A program made the translations under genes and the position numbers. The notes under the pieces are model-generated. The model was not told the DNA's origin. It worked only from the letters and a program-made list of their open reading frames with translations, and made no database searches. Shown in pieces: positions 17,352 through 26,892 of a stretch of DNA of 64,000 bases. Positions within the stretch are counted from its first letter, which is position 1. Each line of letters begins with the position of its first letter. The DNA comes from CAZBBC01 sp964489835 (GTDB lineage: Bacteria > Calditrichota > Calditrichia > JAJRVZ01): contig CAZBBC010000009.1 of the NCBI GenBank assembly GCA_964489835.1, forward strand, positions 1 to 64,000, read 5' to 3'.

Positions 17352-18956
17352 TTAATCTGTCGATAAAAATTTGGGAGGCTTTCTGTGCTGCGTTCCCTGT
17401 TCATAGGCATAGGCCATTTCAAGCAATAGGGGTTCGCTCCATGCCCTGCCAAAGAAGGAAATACCCACAGGCACTTCGCCAACAAAACCCATCGGAACAT
17501 TAATATTGGGATAACCGGAAAGCGCCGCATACTGTGAGGTGGACAGCACAAAATTATCACCGTTAATCAAGTCAGTCTTCCAGGCCGGCCCACCGGTAGG
17601 GGAGACAATGGCATCCAGTTGATGTTTATCCATTACCCGGTCAATCCCTTCAGCACGGTAAGATTTAAGCATATTCCGGAGAGCATCTTTATACGCTTCC
17701 GTTTCAAGATTTCCTTTGGATTGCGCGTTTTTCATTCTCTCCAGATTGAAATAAGGCATTTCCAGACTATCCGCCTGTGTCGCCTTGATGGCTTCCTTCA
17801 GATCCGATACTGGCATATGTTCACCAAGCCTGGCAAAATACTTTTTTAATCCATCTTTGAATTCATAAGCCATCACTTCAATTGAATTTGTATAGGGTGT
17901 GCCTTCGACCAGTTTTTCCAGCTCAATAATAGTTGCACCTTTACTCGTTAAAAAGCGGAGGGCTTGATGCATCAGTGTATCTACTTTATAATGTGTTCCT
18001 TCTTCTGTTTTGAGATAGCCGATGCGTTTACCCCGTAAACCGTCTTTTTTTAAGAATGATGTATAATCGCGATGGAAGTTGCCGCTACTGTCCAGTGTTT
18101 TTTTATCGCTGGTGTCAATACCGGTAATGACACCAAGTAATATTGCCGCATCTTTAACAGTGCGTGCCATAGGACCCGCTGTATCCTGCGTATAACTAAT
18201 GGGCACGATACCGGAACGGCTCCAAAGACCAACCGTTGGTTTTATGCCGACAATACCATTGGCATTGGATGGGCACATAATTGAGCCCCAGGTTTCTGTC
18301 CCGATGGAAACCGCACATAAATTGGCAGACACGGCCACCGCGGATCCGGAACTGGATCCGCAGGGATTCCTGTCCAGTACATAGGGATTCTTTGTCTGGC
18401 CACCTAAACCACTCCAACCGCTGGAAGAAAAAGAAGCCCTGTAATTCGCCCATTCACTCAAATTGGCCTTACCGAGGATGACCGCTCCCGCCGCTCTTAA
18501 TTTTTTTGCCACCTGGCTATCCTGTAATGGATAGGAATCTCTGAGAATTCTGGAACCGGCGGTCGTAGGCATTTTATCATGGGTATCAATATTATCTTTG
18601 AGAATCACCGGGATACCAAATAAGGTTCCCTCGTTGCTGCCGGCCCGGCGATCGCCGGCTGCCAGCGTCCGGTCCAGTGAATCGGCAATTTGTAATGCCT
18701 CCGGATTGACCATGATAATAGCATTTAGTTTTGGTCCGTGCCGATCAATGGCGTCAATACGATCGATATAGAGCTGTATGATCTGTTTTACAGTATAGGT
18801 GCCATTTTTGTATCCCTGCTGAATTTTTGTAATGGTAAATTCATCCAACAGGAATGGAGGAGCGCTGTATGATGAATCTTTTAACTGGCAGGAAAACAGT
18901 GAAATTAATAGTAAAAGATGCGCAAAAATCATAAAAGGAAATTTATCGGTTTTCAT
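17352..18956 (-). CDS. Amidase-signature family hydrolase, lipoprotein
   Basis: The 534-residue protein has a lipoprotein signal (lipobox LFSC, Cys23) and a full amidase-signature domain. The catalytic triad can be placed: Lys120 in VILKDN, the cis-serine in CGSSSGSAVA (Ser201/Ser202) and the nucleophile Ser225 in GTETWGSIM. The usual GGSI at the last site is WGSI here. Members cleave amides such as aryl-acetamides, fatty amides, nitrile-derived amides or small peptides. GatA is cytoplasmic and soluble, so the lipoprotein signal argues for a catabolic periplasmic amidase instead. No GatB or GatC gene is nearby. Confidence 0.92.
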   Translation of the reverse strand: MKTDKFPFMIFAHLLLLISLFSCQLKDSSYSAPPFLLDEFTITKIQQGYKNGTYTVKQIIQLYIDRIDAIDRHGPKLNAIIMVNPEALQIADSLDRTLAAGDRRAGSNEGTLFGIPVILKDNIDTHDKMPTTAGSRILRDSYPLQDSQVAKKLRAAGAVILGKANLSEWANYRASFSSSGWSGLGGQTKNPYVLDRNPCGSSSGSAVAVSANLCAVSIGTETWGSIMCPSNANGIVGIKPTVGLWSRSGIVPISYTQDTAGPMARTVKDAAILLGVITGIDTSDKKTLDSSGNFHRDYTSFLKKDGLRGKRIGYLKTEEGTHYKVDTLMHQALRFLTSKGATIIELEKLVEGTPYTNSIEVMAYEFKDGLKKYFARLGEHMPVSDLKEAIKATQADSLEMPYFNLERMKNAQSKGNLETEAYKDALRNMLKSYRAEGIDRVMDKHQLDAIVSPTGGPAWKTDLINGDNFVLSTSQYAALSGYPNINVPMGFVGEVPVGISFFGRAWSEPLLLEMAYAYEQGTQHRKPPKFLSTD

Positions 18957-19075
18957 AATATAGCCTTTTTAGTGATTTTGTTTTTACTCTCAATTTTATG
19001 ATAGTTTTGACATTACCGGAGAAGCAACATTTTTTTCATCTCTACACCCCTGCGCTGCGCGATGAATTGATCCGG

Positions 19076-21079
19076 CTAGTTATTATTCATAGGAATAATA
19101 CTATGCGTTCTCTTTGGAGAATCATTCAGGTTTTTAATCAGTATGGTTTGGACCAGATCATTTTTATGGATGTCGTCTAAGAATTCCTGGTATTGAGGAT
19201 ACAATTCAGGGGAGACAGGCTGTCCACCAAACATATATTTATGTATGGCCCGGAAAACGTTATCGTTGGTTTTCCATTCCCAGAGTGCATTTCCAAATGG
19301 TGATGATATTGAATCTTTGCGGGTTGGTATTTGAATATTCCACTCTTTTGGTATATTAATTTCTAAGTTTAGTTGATTTTTTAATCCATAACGGAATTGT
19401 ACCGGAGTCGCTCTGTCCCTGGCCCGGAAAAAATCCGGGAGTTCTGTCAGGGATATATTACCCGGATTTAACAGGGCCATTTTTTCCGTTTGAGAAGCAA
19501 AAAGCCGGGTGTCAAATTTATAATGAATGGTCAGCGGATCACGGACCGTATCAAGACCGGTAATCGAAAAGGATTCCAGTCTGATACCCGGGCATTTTCC
19601 TGCCAAATATCCCTCAATCCACCGTTTACATTGTTTATTGCTCAGGTCGAATAGAACCTCTCTGGTTTCGCTGGCCGGCTCTCCCCAATAGCAGCTTTTG
19701 CCCACAATGGTGGCATTGAGGAGCGTATCCAAATCAACCTCCCATTGAATGTAAGTTTTATTATCCGGATCTGATTTATTGGGTGTTCTTACAAAAGTGC
19801 CGTTGCCTTCATCATCTACGATCAGGGCCAATCGGTCCTGATTGTACCAGGGCAGCTGCCCGAAGGGGCAGCCTTTTTTGGTGGCATCGAGCCATAAACC
19901 GCTGTCGCCTGTGACCGGGGCAAAAGCGATCACATGATTGAATTGATAGGGAGAAACCAGGCTGGTATCCACATACCCGTTCGGACGGGTACTGATCAGT
20001 ACCTGGTGAACAGGAATACCTGCTGCTTTGGCAGCTGTGCAAATTAAAGTGGTCATATCTTTACAATCACCATAGCGGTTCAGTAAAACATCTCCCGCTT
20101 TATGAGGCTTAAATCCACCGATGCCGATAGATACGGCAATATAACGTACACGGTCGCGTGCCCATTCAAAAATATGTTGCAATTTTTCCTGATCATTATT
20201 CGTATCCGCTGTTATATTTGTAACTATTTCTTTAATATCATTATCCGTTTCCATCTGGGATGCACTTAAGGTATGATACCAGCGGGCAACATCGGACCAT
20301 TTTTTGAATCCAATAGGGGATATGGCTATCCGGGCGCCAAGTTCCCGGGTGGGAGGCATCGCCACTTCTGCCGGAAGGGCCGGCAGATCCCGTGCTTCCC
20401 AGGTGCGAATGGATTTATTGACGTTGGGAATATTAACGACCTCACCTTCAGTATCGATATTATACATCCGGGAGTTAATTTCCCATTCGGTTGGGGTTTT
20501 AAGGCTAAACCGGGATATCTTTACCGGGTCATTATCCTGAAAGTACCAGGAGTGAACAAGCGTTCTGTTTTTTACCGCCAGGCGGTATTTATATTCCAGA
20601 ATACAGTCATCATCCACGGCAGGAAAGGTGAATAGTTTCGCTTTTTGGTCAGAATAAAAAATAAAGGACGGGTATATAGTGATATCAAAAATATCCTCTT
20701 CCTTTAAGACCGTAATTTTCCCGTCCGCAGAGATTGTCCTTGCTTCAATCATCTCAACTTCACTATCCTGATTGTAGGCCACTGAGATATTGGCATGTCT
20801 ATATCCACCGCCATTAAAAATTTTTACAACCCGGTGTCTTTCAAAGATGGTGAAACCGATTTGACCGCTGCCAACTATTTCAGCATTTCCCTCATCGAGT
20901 AAAATGACCGCGCCGGCATCCGGGTAGTCCTCCTCACCGGGTAATTCAGAGAATATGAACTCATCCCAAACCGCCGTCGTCGCCCACTGGTTGGCAGGAG
21001 CACAGGAAAAAACCGATATTAAGGCAAAGAAGATTAGAAGGAATAAAAATGATCGTGTTAGTAAATGTATGAGAGACAT
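19076..21079 (-). CDS. DUF3857-transglutaminase lipoprotein
   Basis: After a lipoprotein signal (lipobox VFSC, Cys26 from this start) the protein has an N-terminal beta-rich DUF3857 domain (about residues 40-250) and a transglutaminase-like domain with the triad Cys339 (YGDCKD), His382 (FNHVIA) and Asp398 (WLDATK). A C-terminal beta region follows. Proteins of this architecture are frequent in Bacteroidota-type genomes and are thought to be surface or periplasmic; their reaction (peptidase or transglutaminase) is not established. I start at the internal ATG at 21079 because it opens a clean lipoprotein signal; the frame is open 19 codons further. Family membership is firm, function is not. 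Confidence 0.85.
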   Translation of the reverse strand: MSLIHLLTRSFLFLLIFFALISVFSCAPANQWATTAVWDEFIFSELPGEEDYPDAGAVILLDEGNAEIVGSGQIGFTIFERHRVVKIFNGGGYRHANISVAYNQDSEVEMIEARTISADGKITVLKEEDIFDITIYPSFIFYSDQKAKLFTFPAVDDDCILEYKYRLAVKNRTLVHSWYFQDNDPVKISRFSLKTPTEWEINSRMYNIDTEGEVVNIPNVNKSIRTWEARDLPALPAEVAMPPTRELGARIAISPIGFKKWSDVARWYHTLSASQMETDNDIKEIVTNITADTNNDQEKLQHIFEWARDRVRYIAVSIGIGGFKPHKAGDVLLNRYGDCKDMTTLICTAAKAAGIPVHQVLISTRPNGYVDTSLVSPYQFNHVIAFAPVTGDSGLWLDATKKGCPFGQLPWYNQDRLALIVDDEGNGTFVRTPNKSDPDNKTYIQWEVDLDTLLNATIVGKSCYWGEPASETREVLFDLSNKQCKRWIEGYLAGKCPGIRLESFSITGLDTVRDPLTIHYKFDTRLFASQTEKMALLNPGNISLTELPDFFRARDRATPVQFRYGLKNQLNLEINIPKEWNIQIPTRKDSISSPFGNALWEWKTNDNVFRAIHKYMFGGQPVSPELYPQYQEFLDDIHKNDLVQTILIKNLNDSPKRTHSIIPMNNN

Positions 21080-21136
21080 GGATAAGGACCAATCAAGGAA
21101 AATATTATTTTTTAAAAAATATATAGAATACAACAA

Positions 21137-21599
21137 GTTAAATCAAATGGGGAATTGGATTATTATTGAACCACGAAGATTCATTAGTAATTAGAGATTT
21201 AATGTCATCCCGTAGGGATCTTTTTTGGTGTCGGTCTGATATTTTCACCTAAGAAGATCCTTCTATGATGACAAATCATAATATTCCTTTTTCGAGATCG
21301 GAGCTTTTCCTGAGACAGAAAGATCGAAAGATGTGCTTCGTGAACTTCGTGGTTAATCAATTTATTTGTGGGCAACCTTGGGGAGGAATGAGAGATCAAC
21401 GTAATATTTTTTTGGATTCGTTCGCTCAATAAGAACGGTGATGTGTTCTCCGGTAATGTATTCTGTAGGATCAAACCATAGATTAGTACTTTTAAAAACA
21501 TGAATTTCCGAGCTTCCCGGATTTTGGCATTGGGGCTTGGGATTTGATTTGGCATTTGAAATTGGACATTTGACATTCTTCCACTATCATTAGTAGGAC
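21137..21599. repeat. Intergenic repeat cluster
   Basis: GAACCACGAAGATTC is at about 21168-21183, and the inverted form TGTGCTTCGTGAACTTCGTG at about 21330-21350. A tract with GGCATTGGGG and a GGCATTTGAAATTGGACATT unit at about 21524-21576 is close to the one at 9541-9595. A 123-codon frame spans it but follows the repeats and has no family features, so it is not called. Confidence 0.6.
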
Positions 21600-22619
21600 T
21601 TATACTTTAGCCTTTAATAATTTTCTTGCAGATTCCAGGATTCGACTCGTATTAGGTAAGGTAATATCTTCTAATGGCCGTGCATAAGGTATGGTATCCA
21701 TTGTGCAGACGCGTGCAAATTTAAAGGAGATGCCCGCCTCAAGGACCACGGCCGCTAATTCACCGGATAAGCCGAAATTCTGGTAGTCTTCATCAACAAC
21801 CAGAAGATGGCCGGTTTGCTTTACAGACTCACAAATCGCCTCCTTGTCCAGGGGATATACGGATCTTAAATCGATTACCGCGGCAGAAATTCCCTCATTT
21901 TCTAAAGACTCTGCTGCTTCCAGTGACCGATGCAGGCCAACACCGACACTAACTATCGTTAAATCATTGCCTTGCCGGCATATTTTTGCCTGTCCCAATG
22001 GTATTGACTGCCATTTATCTGGAGTAACACCCCGGACACCGGCCTCGGGTATGTCGAATTGTACGTTTTTTCTATGGCTGCCCCCCATGTAATCGAGCCA
22101 ATAATCAGCGAGTAATTTATGTTCAAGATAAATAACCGGTCCTTCCGATTCAAGGGCAGACAACAGTAATCCGCCCGCATCGGTTGGATTAGAAGGTACA
22201 ACAACGGATAGTCCGGGAATGTGCGCCAGCCATCCCCATAACGTTTGTTCATGTTGTCCGCCATCACCATACCCTCCCCCACAAGCGGCCCGGATGACCA
22301 GTGGGACATTCCATTTTCCACCGGAGAATTTCTCAGTTTTTGCCATATGATTCAAAACAGCATCCATCGCCACTCCGATAAAATCGACAAGCATGATCTC
22401 CACGATCGGTCGCAACCCGGACATCGCCGCAGTCACCCCGGCCCCTAAAAAAGCACTTTCACTAATCGGTGTATTACGAACACGTTTTTTACCAAAACGG
22501 GAAAAAAGATTGAGACGCATCAGTTCAACGTCTTCCCCAAAAATGATAATGCGGTCATCTTTTGCCATCGCTTGAGCGAGGGCATGATCAATGGCTTCCG
22601 CAAAATTCATGATTGACAT
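21600..22619 (-). CDS. 2-oxoacid dehydrogenase-type E1 beta subunit
   Basis: The 339-residue protein is the transketolase-pyrimidine-domain partner of a thiamine-diphosphate E1 (pyruvate, branched-chain or acetoin dehydrogenase type). The IIFGEDVE start, the IVEIMLVDF strand, GGGYGDGGQHEQ and the C-terminal LLVVDEDYQNFG are family features. A spacer of some 25 residues (about 175-200, around LDYMGGSHRKN) lies where known members are shorter. It is 19 bases downstream of the alpha subunit gene and belongs to the same transcript, so the two should form an alpha2beta2 enzyme. No E2 or E3 gene follows, so the substrate and its acceptor are open. Confidence 0.9.
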   Translation of the reverse strand: MSIMNFAEAIDHALAQAMAKDDRIIIFGEDVELMRLNLFSRFGKKRVRNTPISESAFLGAGVTAAMSGLRPIVEIMLVDFIGVAMDAVLNHMAKTEKFSGGKWNVPLVIRAACGGGYGDGGQHEQTLWGWLAHIPGLSVVVPSNPTDAGGLLLSALESEGPVIYLEHKLLADYWLDYMGGSHRKNVQFDIPEAGVRGVTPDKWQSIPLGQAKICRQGNDLTIVSVGVGLHRSLEAAESLENEGISAAVIDLRSVYPLDKEAICESVKQTGHLLVVDEDYQNFGLSGELAAVVLEAGISFKFARVCTMDTIPYARPLEDITLPNTSRILESARKLLKAKV

Positions 22620-22638
22620 GACTGTAATCTCCGTAATT

Positions 22639-23661
22639 TTATGCTGCCGTTTGCAGTGCTTTTCTTATGATTTCTTCGATTTCATTTTTAATTATGTTCT
22701 CTGTTTTAATTAAACGCTCCTTATCCGACTTCAGCTGGTCACGCAGGATCTGTAGTGGATCATGTGATTTCAAGGTTTGGCTTTTGAGCGTTTTCCCCAG
22801 AGTAGCGGATACCTTTCCGAGACTTGCCGACCGCTGAAATATGGATGATCCTTTGATTTTTATTACTGATTTTAGCAAAGGACCAGCCATTTTTTTCATT
22901 TCTTTCATTGGCTGGCGGGAGATCCGAATCAATGGATCGCCAAGAAAATGACCTTCCGGGCGGACACAATGCATGTGCAAAAAAGACGGACCTTTACCCT
23001 GACGTCCTAGTTCAATGGCTTCTCTGGCCGCCTCCCAGACAGCCAGAACATCACTACCATCAACCTCACGGGCATACATACCGAAGCTTTTGGCGCGTTC
23101 CGTCAGTATTCCGCTGGTTACTGAATCGGATGGTGTGGTGATCGACCATTGGTTGTCCTTACATATGAATAGAACCGGTAGTTTCCAGGCTGCGGCCAGA
23201 TTGAAGGATTCCATCACCATCCCCTGATTGATGGCTCCCTCGCCAAAAAAAGCCAGGGCAATTTTACCCGGTCGGAGATATTGGGCAGAAAGAGCAAAAC
23301 CAACAGCCGCAGGGGCCGACGCTCCGACAATACCCGAGGACGAGATTAAATGTTCGCGTGAAAAAAGATGCATATGTCCACCCATCCCGCCACAAAGTCC
23401 ATCGGGATGTCCGAGAAGTTCCTTCATGAGAAGCACAGGATCAACACCACGCATAATCATTGGTGCTGTCCCGCGATGGTCCAGTGCCAGGGCATCTTCC
23501 TCCTGTAGATGGGAGATAACTCCGGCAACAATCGCTTCTTCACCAATACCTAAATGCATTTCTCCGGATATTTTCCCCTCATTCCACAAGCGGATGACGT
23601 CGTTTTCAAAAAGACGGCTACGTAGCATTAAGGAATAGAGTGCCCATACATCAGGTTCCAT
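22639..23661 (-). CDS. 2-oxoacid dehydrogenase-type E1 alpha subunit
   Basis: The 340-residue subunit carries the thiamine-diphosphate binding motif, GEGAINQGMVMESFNLAA beginning at Gly140 and ending near Asn170, and the DHRG (61-64) and GGMGGHMH loops. It resembles the alpha subunit of acetoin or pyruvate dehydrogenases. An unusual basic insert of about 50 residues (roughly 247-300, rich in Lys and Ser) separates the GHFLGDP segment from the usual C-terminal helix starting DPLQILRD. A GGGAG site supports the start. Together with the downstream beta gene it would decarboxylate a 2-oxoacid or similar ketone, but the acyl acceptor is not encoded here. Confidence 0.9.
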   Translation of the reverse strand: MEPDVWALYSLMLRSRLFENDVIRLWNEGKISGEMHLGIGEEAIVAGVISHLQEEDALALDHRGTAPMIMRGVDPVLLMKELLGHPDGLCGGMGGHMHLFSREHLISSSGIVGASAPAAVGFALSAQYLRPGKIALAFFGEGAINQGMVMESFNLAAAWKLPVLFICKDNQWSITTPSDSVTSGILTERAKSFGMYAREVDGSDVLAVWEAAREAIELGRQGKGPSFLHMHCVRPEGHFLGDPLIRISRQPMKEMKKMAGPLLKSVIKIKGSSIFQRSASLGKVSATLGKTLKSQTLKSHDPLQILRDQLKSDKERLIKTENIIKNEIEEIIRKALQTAA

Positions 23662-23815
23662 GTGTTACTCCCGGTTATAATTAGAATTTGATAAAGTGCA
23701 AAATTCAATATAGAAGAACGCCTAACCTGATTAATTCTTATTTTTTGATTGTACAATACTTCAGAAATCGTTATTCGTTAATCCTTGTTCAATATTCATT
23801 CTTGAAGTGTTGATA

Positions 23816-24622
23816 TCAGTATGTATTTAAATATTGATCTTTTGGTTCCTGAAGTACTCTCTCCCATGAGCCATAGATGGGATTAGACAGTACGAACCAC
23901 ATTTTTCCCCATTTTTGACGGTATTTGTAAACTAACTCCTCGCGTTTTGCGGGGGTAATGTTATATTTCACATCAGGTAAGAAATCGCCGAGATCATCAC
24001 CAAACAACATGATAATTCGATATCGCTCCGCTATAAATTCTCTTCTGGTTTTTTTTTCGGAACTCCAGTTTTTCATTTCATATTTCAAAAAAACATTCCC
24101 GGCATTTACAACTTCGATACCGACCTTTTTGAGGTTTTCAATGGTGTCGTCTTCCTGAGGACATGACGGTTCACCGGTCCCTCTCTTTCTGCATTCCCTG
24201 TTGGTTACAAAAAAGACATGCACCCCCTGTTTCTGTATTTCATTGATGAAATCTACGGCCCCCGGAACCGCTGATGCTCTTTTTAAACCGACCCAATGAT
24301 CCCAGTTAGCCGGGGTAAACACGGCATTATTCTTTATCAGGTTGGCCTGATAGTCCGAGTTATCAAGGACGGTCTCGTCGACATCTAAAATAACAGCCGG
24401 TGGTAGGTCCGAATAATCACCGGACTGCTCCAGTGCTGCTGTCCACTGTTTATCATTAATAGCTTCCTGTATATGTGATCCGGCCGTATGATAGGTTTGC
24501 AGTGCCTGGGCTTTGTATTCAGCGGCCGTTTGGATCCATAGGGTGCTGTTAAAAGTGTTGTCTGTGGTTGCCGCACATCCCATAAAGAGCAACAAAACCA
24601 TAAAACCGAGAATTGTTTTCAT
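23816..24622 (-). CDS. HAD-type acid phosphatase, lipoprotein e(P4)-like
   Basis: The 268-residue protein has a lipoprotein signal (lipobox LFMGC, Cys16) and the class C acid phosphatase fold. The nucleophile motif is DVDETVLDN, with Asp80 and Asp82; motif II is FFVTNR and the metal aspartates are in FGDDLGDF. Characterised relatives (Haemophilus e(P4), OlpA) dephosphorylate nucleotides and other monophosphates in the outer membrane or periplasm. An ATG eleven codons into the longest frame is chosen because an AGGGG site lies just upstream and the lipoprotein signal begins there. It stands alone. Confidence 0.92.
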   Translation of the reverse strand: MKTILGFMVLLLFMGCAATTDNTFNSTLWIQTAAEYKAQALQTYHTAGSHIQEAINDKQWTAALEQSGDYSDLPPAVILDVDETVLDNSDYQANLIKNNAVFTPANWDHWVGLKRASAVPGAVDFINEIQKQGVHVFFVTNRECRKRGTGEPSCPQEDDTIENLKKVGIEVVNAGNVFLKYEMKNWSSEKKTRREFIAERYRIIMLFGDDLGDFLPDVKYNITPAKREELVYKYRQKWGKMWFVLSNPIYGSWERVLQEPKDQYLNTY

Positions 24623-24699
24623 TATTACCCCTATATAATTGGTTGGTAGTGTCATAAGTATTAATTCTTTACAATATGATTAAATAGTGGATCTAGTCA

Positions 24700-24875
24700 A
24701 ATCATAAACCACGAAGATCACGAAGATTTAATATTAATTATTTGGATCTAAATTATTAAGGAGGTTTGATTCAATTTATCGTATATATTTTATTTTATAA
24801 AATCAATAAAAAATCTTCGTGTCCGGAGCCTGTCCTGAAGACCGAAAGGTCGAAGGATCTGCTTCGTGGTGTATT
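24700..24875. repeat. CACGAAG-family repeat
   Basis: AAACCACGAAGATCACGAAG at about 24708-24728 and AATCTTCGTGTCCGGAGCCT, followed by GGATCTGCTTCGTGGTGTATT, at about 24809-24875 form an inverted pair around about 80 bases of A/T-rich text. No gene is seen. Confidence 0.55.
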
Positions 24876-24886
24876 ACTTGACCAAA

Positions 24887-26347
24887 TTAACGAAAATCAA
24901 AAGACCACAGTTTGGCCTTTGTGAATTCAAATTTTAAGACAATTTTTTTGTTGATAAAGGCCTTCAGAGAAGACGAATTCAACCAGGTGACAGGACCATC
25001 CGTAACGGACTCTTTGATAGTCATTCCTGTGGCTAACAGGTTATCTGATAGATCATGGACAGATACTAAAATATGCCCACCGTCAAAAACATCTGCACAT
25101 AGGGATATAGATTCCCCCATAAAATCGATCGGTTTTGTTAGGATATTGGCATAGTTTTTTTCATCTATGGCTTCATAACCGGCGAAACCATCCTTTCGGA
25201 TGGTTGCCAAACAGAGAGAACTATTTCTCCAGCCGGTGTGGGGACCATTGCTTCCGCCATAGTAAACCAGAATTTTATCCTTTTGAATGATAGGGTAGGC
25301 GGCAGCGTAAACGCACCCCCAATCATAATGAAACTTATGACTGGAATTTGGGATAAACGCTGTACCCGGCCGGATCCGTTCCCATTTAATCGTATCTGTA
25401 CTCCAGGCTAATTCAGTCCAAACACGGTCATGTTTTGTATCAAAAATTGCCGGCAGACCTAGGTAGACCCCTTTGTAAAAAAAAACGGGCAGGGCATAAA
25501 CCTGATAATCCGGCGACTGCCCCTGCAGGATTACTTTTGCTGCTGACCAAGAGGTGAAGTCAGTAGAACTGGTCCGGCCGACCTGACGAACACGGGGCTC
25601 TCCACCCCGCATGCGTGTGATGCCGACATAATTGTTCTGGTCTGGTGCCCAAAGGGCATTGTTATGGGTGTCCCCGGCCACATTTAAATCCTTACAGGCG
25701 ATTGGATCATCCCAGTGCAGGCCATCTGCAGAAAATGAAACGAACATCTTTTCGCGTTTAAATATCATTTTATAACGGCGGGCGGGATCAGTTGAGTGTG
25801 TGTCCTTAAACACACCCGCTCCATGGGTATGGCGAATGACAATATTATTGTTTTTATTTCCATCATAATCAAGGATACCAAGGTTGGGTTTATCCCAGTG
25901 TATGCCATCCTTTGATTGGGCATAGCACACACCCATTTCTCTTTTTCCCATTCTGTTGGCGGGATACTTTATTTGATTTCTTTCTTCTTTGGGAATTTTT
26001 ATCGTTCCCGGATCAATAATAAACGGCGAATACCAGCATTTATATACTTTTTCCTCTTCGTCGTAAAGAATGTTAGCATATAGATTATCAAAACGCATTT
26101 CCCAGGGTTTATCTTCTATAAAAAGCGGATTTCGCCCATCTTTTTTGATATTCCCCAGTGTTAATTCTGCATTTTCTGTTTTATCAATAACCCGGGAGTC
26201 TAATAAAAGAAATTGCCTCTGACCGGATGGTGTTGATCCCAAGTACGATCCCGTCCCGGCAAACAATGGGTAAGGGTTTTTAATAAAAAAAGCAAGAAAT
26301 AAAAAACCAACAGTCATTAGACTGCATGTCTTGGAAATTTTATGCAT
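24887..26347 (-). CDS. Secreted beta-propeller glycosidase-like protein
   Basis: The 486-residue product has a signal peptide (residues about 8-30) and repeated blade-like segments with Trp- and Asp-rich turns: CWYSPFI, CYAQSKDGIHWDKPNLG, FSADGLHWDDP and AWSTDTIKWERI. The recurring SxDGxxWD pattern is typical of five-bladed propellers of clan GH-F and GH-J (GH43, GH32, GH130-like). The catalytic acids could not be assigned, so it may be a non-catalytic sugar-binding relative. Its start has a strong GGAGG site. It is one of four glycan-related genes in this part of the window. Confidence 0.7.
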   Translation of the reverse strand: MHKISKTCSLMTVGFLFLAFFIKNPYPLFAGTGSYLGSTPSGQRQFLLLDSRVIDKTENAELTLGNIKKDGRNPLFIEDKPWEMRFDNLYANILYDEEEKVYKCWYSPFIIDPGTIKIPKEERNQIKYPANRMGKREMGVCYAQSKDGIHWDKPNLGILDYDGNKNNNIVIRHTHGAGVFKDTHSTDPARRYKMIFKREKMFVSFSADGLHWDDPIACKDLNVAGDTHNNALWAPDQNNYVGITRMRGGEPRVRQVGRTSSTDFTSWSAAKVILQGQSPDYQVYALPVFFYKGVYLGLPAIFDTKHDRVWTELAWSTDTIKWERIRPGTAFIPNSSHKFHYDWGCVYAAAYPIIQKDKILVYYGGSNGPHTGWRNSSLCLATIRKDGFAGYEAIDEKNYANILTKPIDFMGESISLCADVFDGGHILVSVHDLSDNLLATGMTIKESVTDGPVTWLNSSSLKAFINKKIVLKFEFTKAKLWSFDFR

Positions 26348-26892
26348 TCTATTTCCTCCAATAATAAGAAAAGACGATTTTTTTGGAAATATGGTATAGC
26401 TAAAAATATGAATATATTAACCACAGAGTACACGAAGTTTTAAAAAATATTTTGTGCCCTTTGCGTTCTTCGTTAATAAATATATATATTTTCTTTGTAT
26501 TCTTAGTCATTTATGTGGAGAAGTTTTTAACCGCAAAAGCGCAAAGGTGACTCAAAGATCGCCAAGTTTTTTTTAATTTTTATCGATAATATCGACACGC
26601 GAGAAAATCCTTGCGGGATGACTATAAATCTATAATTACCCCCGATAAAAGATGTCTTCCTCCAGAAGACTTATTGGGATTAAATCCTCCATGATTTTAC
26701 AAGTTCCGAGTTCCTAATGCCTAATGTCCCTTTGTGTTCTTCGTAATCTTCGTGGTTCAAAAAAATATCGGCTTGGGCATGTTTTATATTGAATTTATTC
26801 GATTCTTATATCTTAAATCGTTAATCCTTGTTCGATATTCAATAAATTAATTATCCTCATCAAAGTCACAACAAAGAATCTATTGCTCAAGG
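26348..26892. repeat. Gene-free stretch filled by CACGAAG repeats and other tracts
   Basis: The CACGAAG family appears at about 26412-26484 as ACCACAGAGTACACGAAG with an inverse TTTGCGTTCTTCG, and again near 26730-26760 as TTTGTGTTCTTCGTAATCTT. A CTAAATCAT-type palindrome, degenerate here (TAAATCCTCCATGATTTTAC), is at about 26681-26700. The 26820-26845 segment (CGTTAATCCTTGTTCGATAT) recurs with one change at about 23772-23795. No reading frame of note was found. Confidence 0.6.

Noticed and set aside
17352..18956. GatA (tRNA amidotransferase subunit)
   Set aside because: A lipoprotein signal and the absence of gatB/gatC argue for a periplasmic amidase.
21205..21576. 123-codon frame on the minus strand
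   Set aside because: It is built from the CATTTGRCATT and CACGAAG tracts; no domain and no ribosome-binding site.
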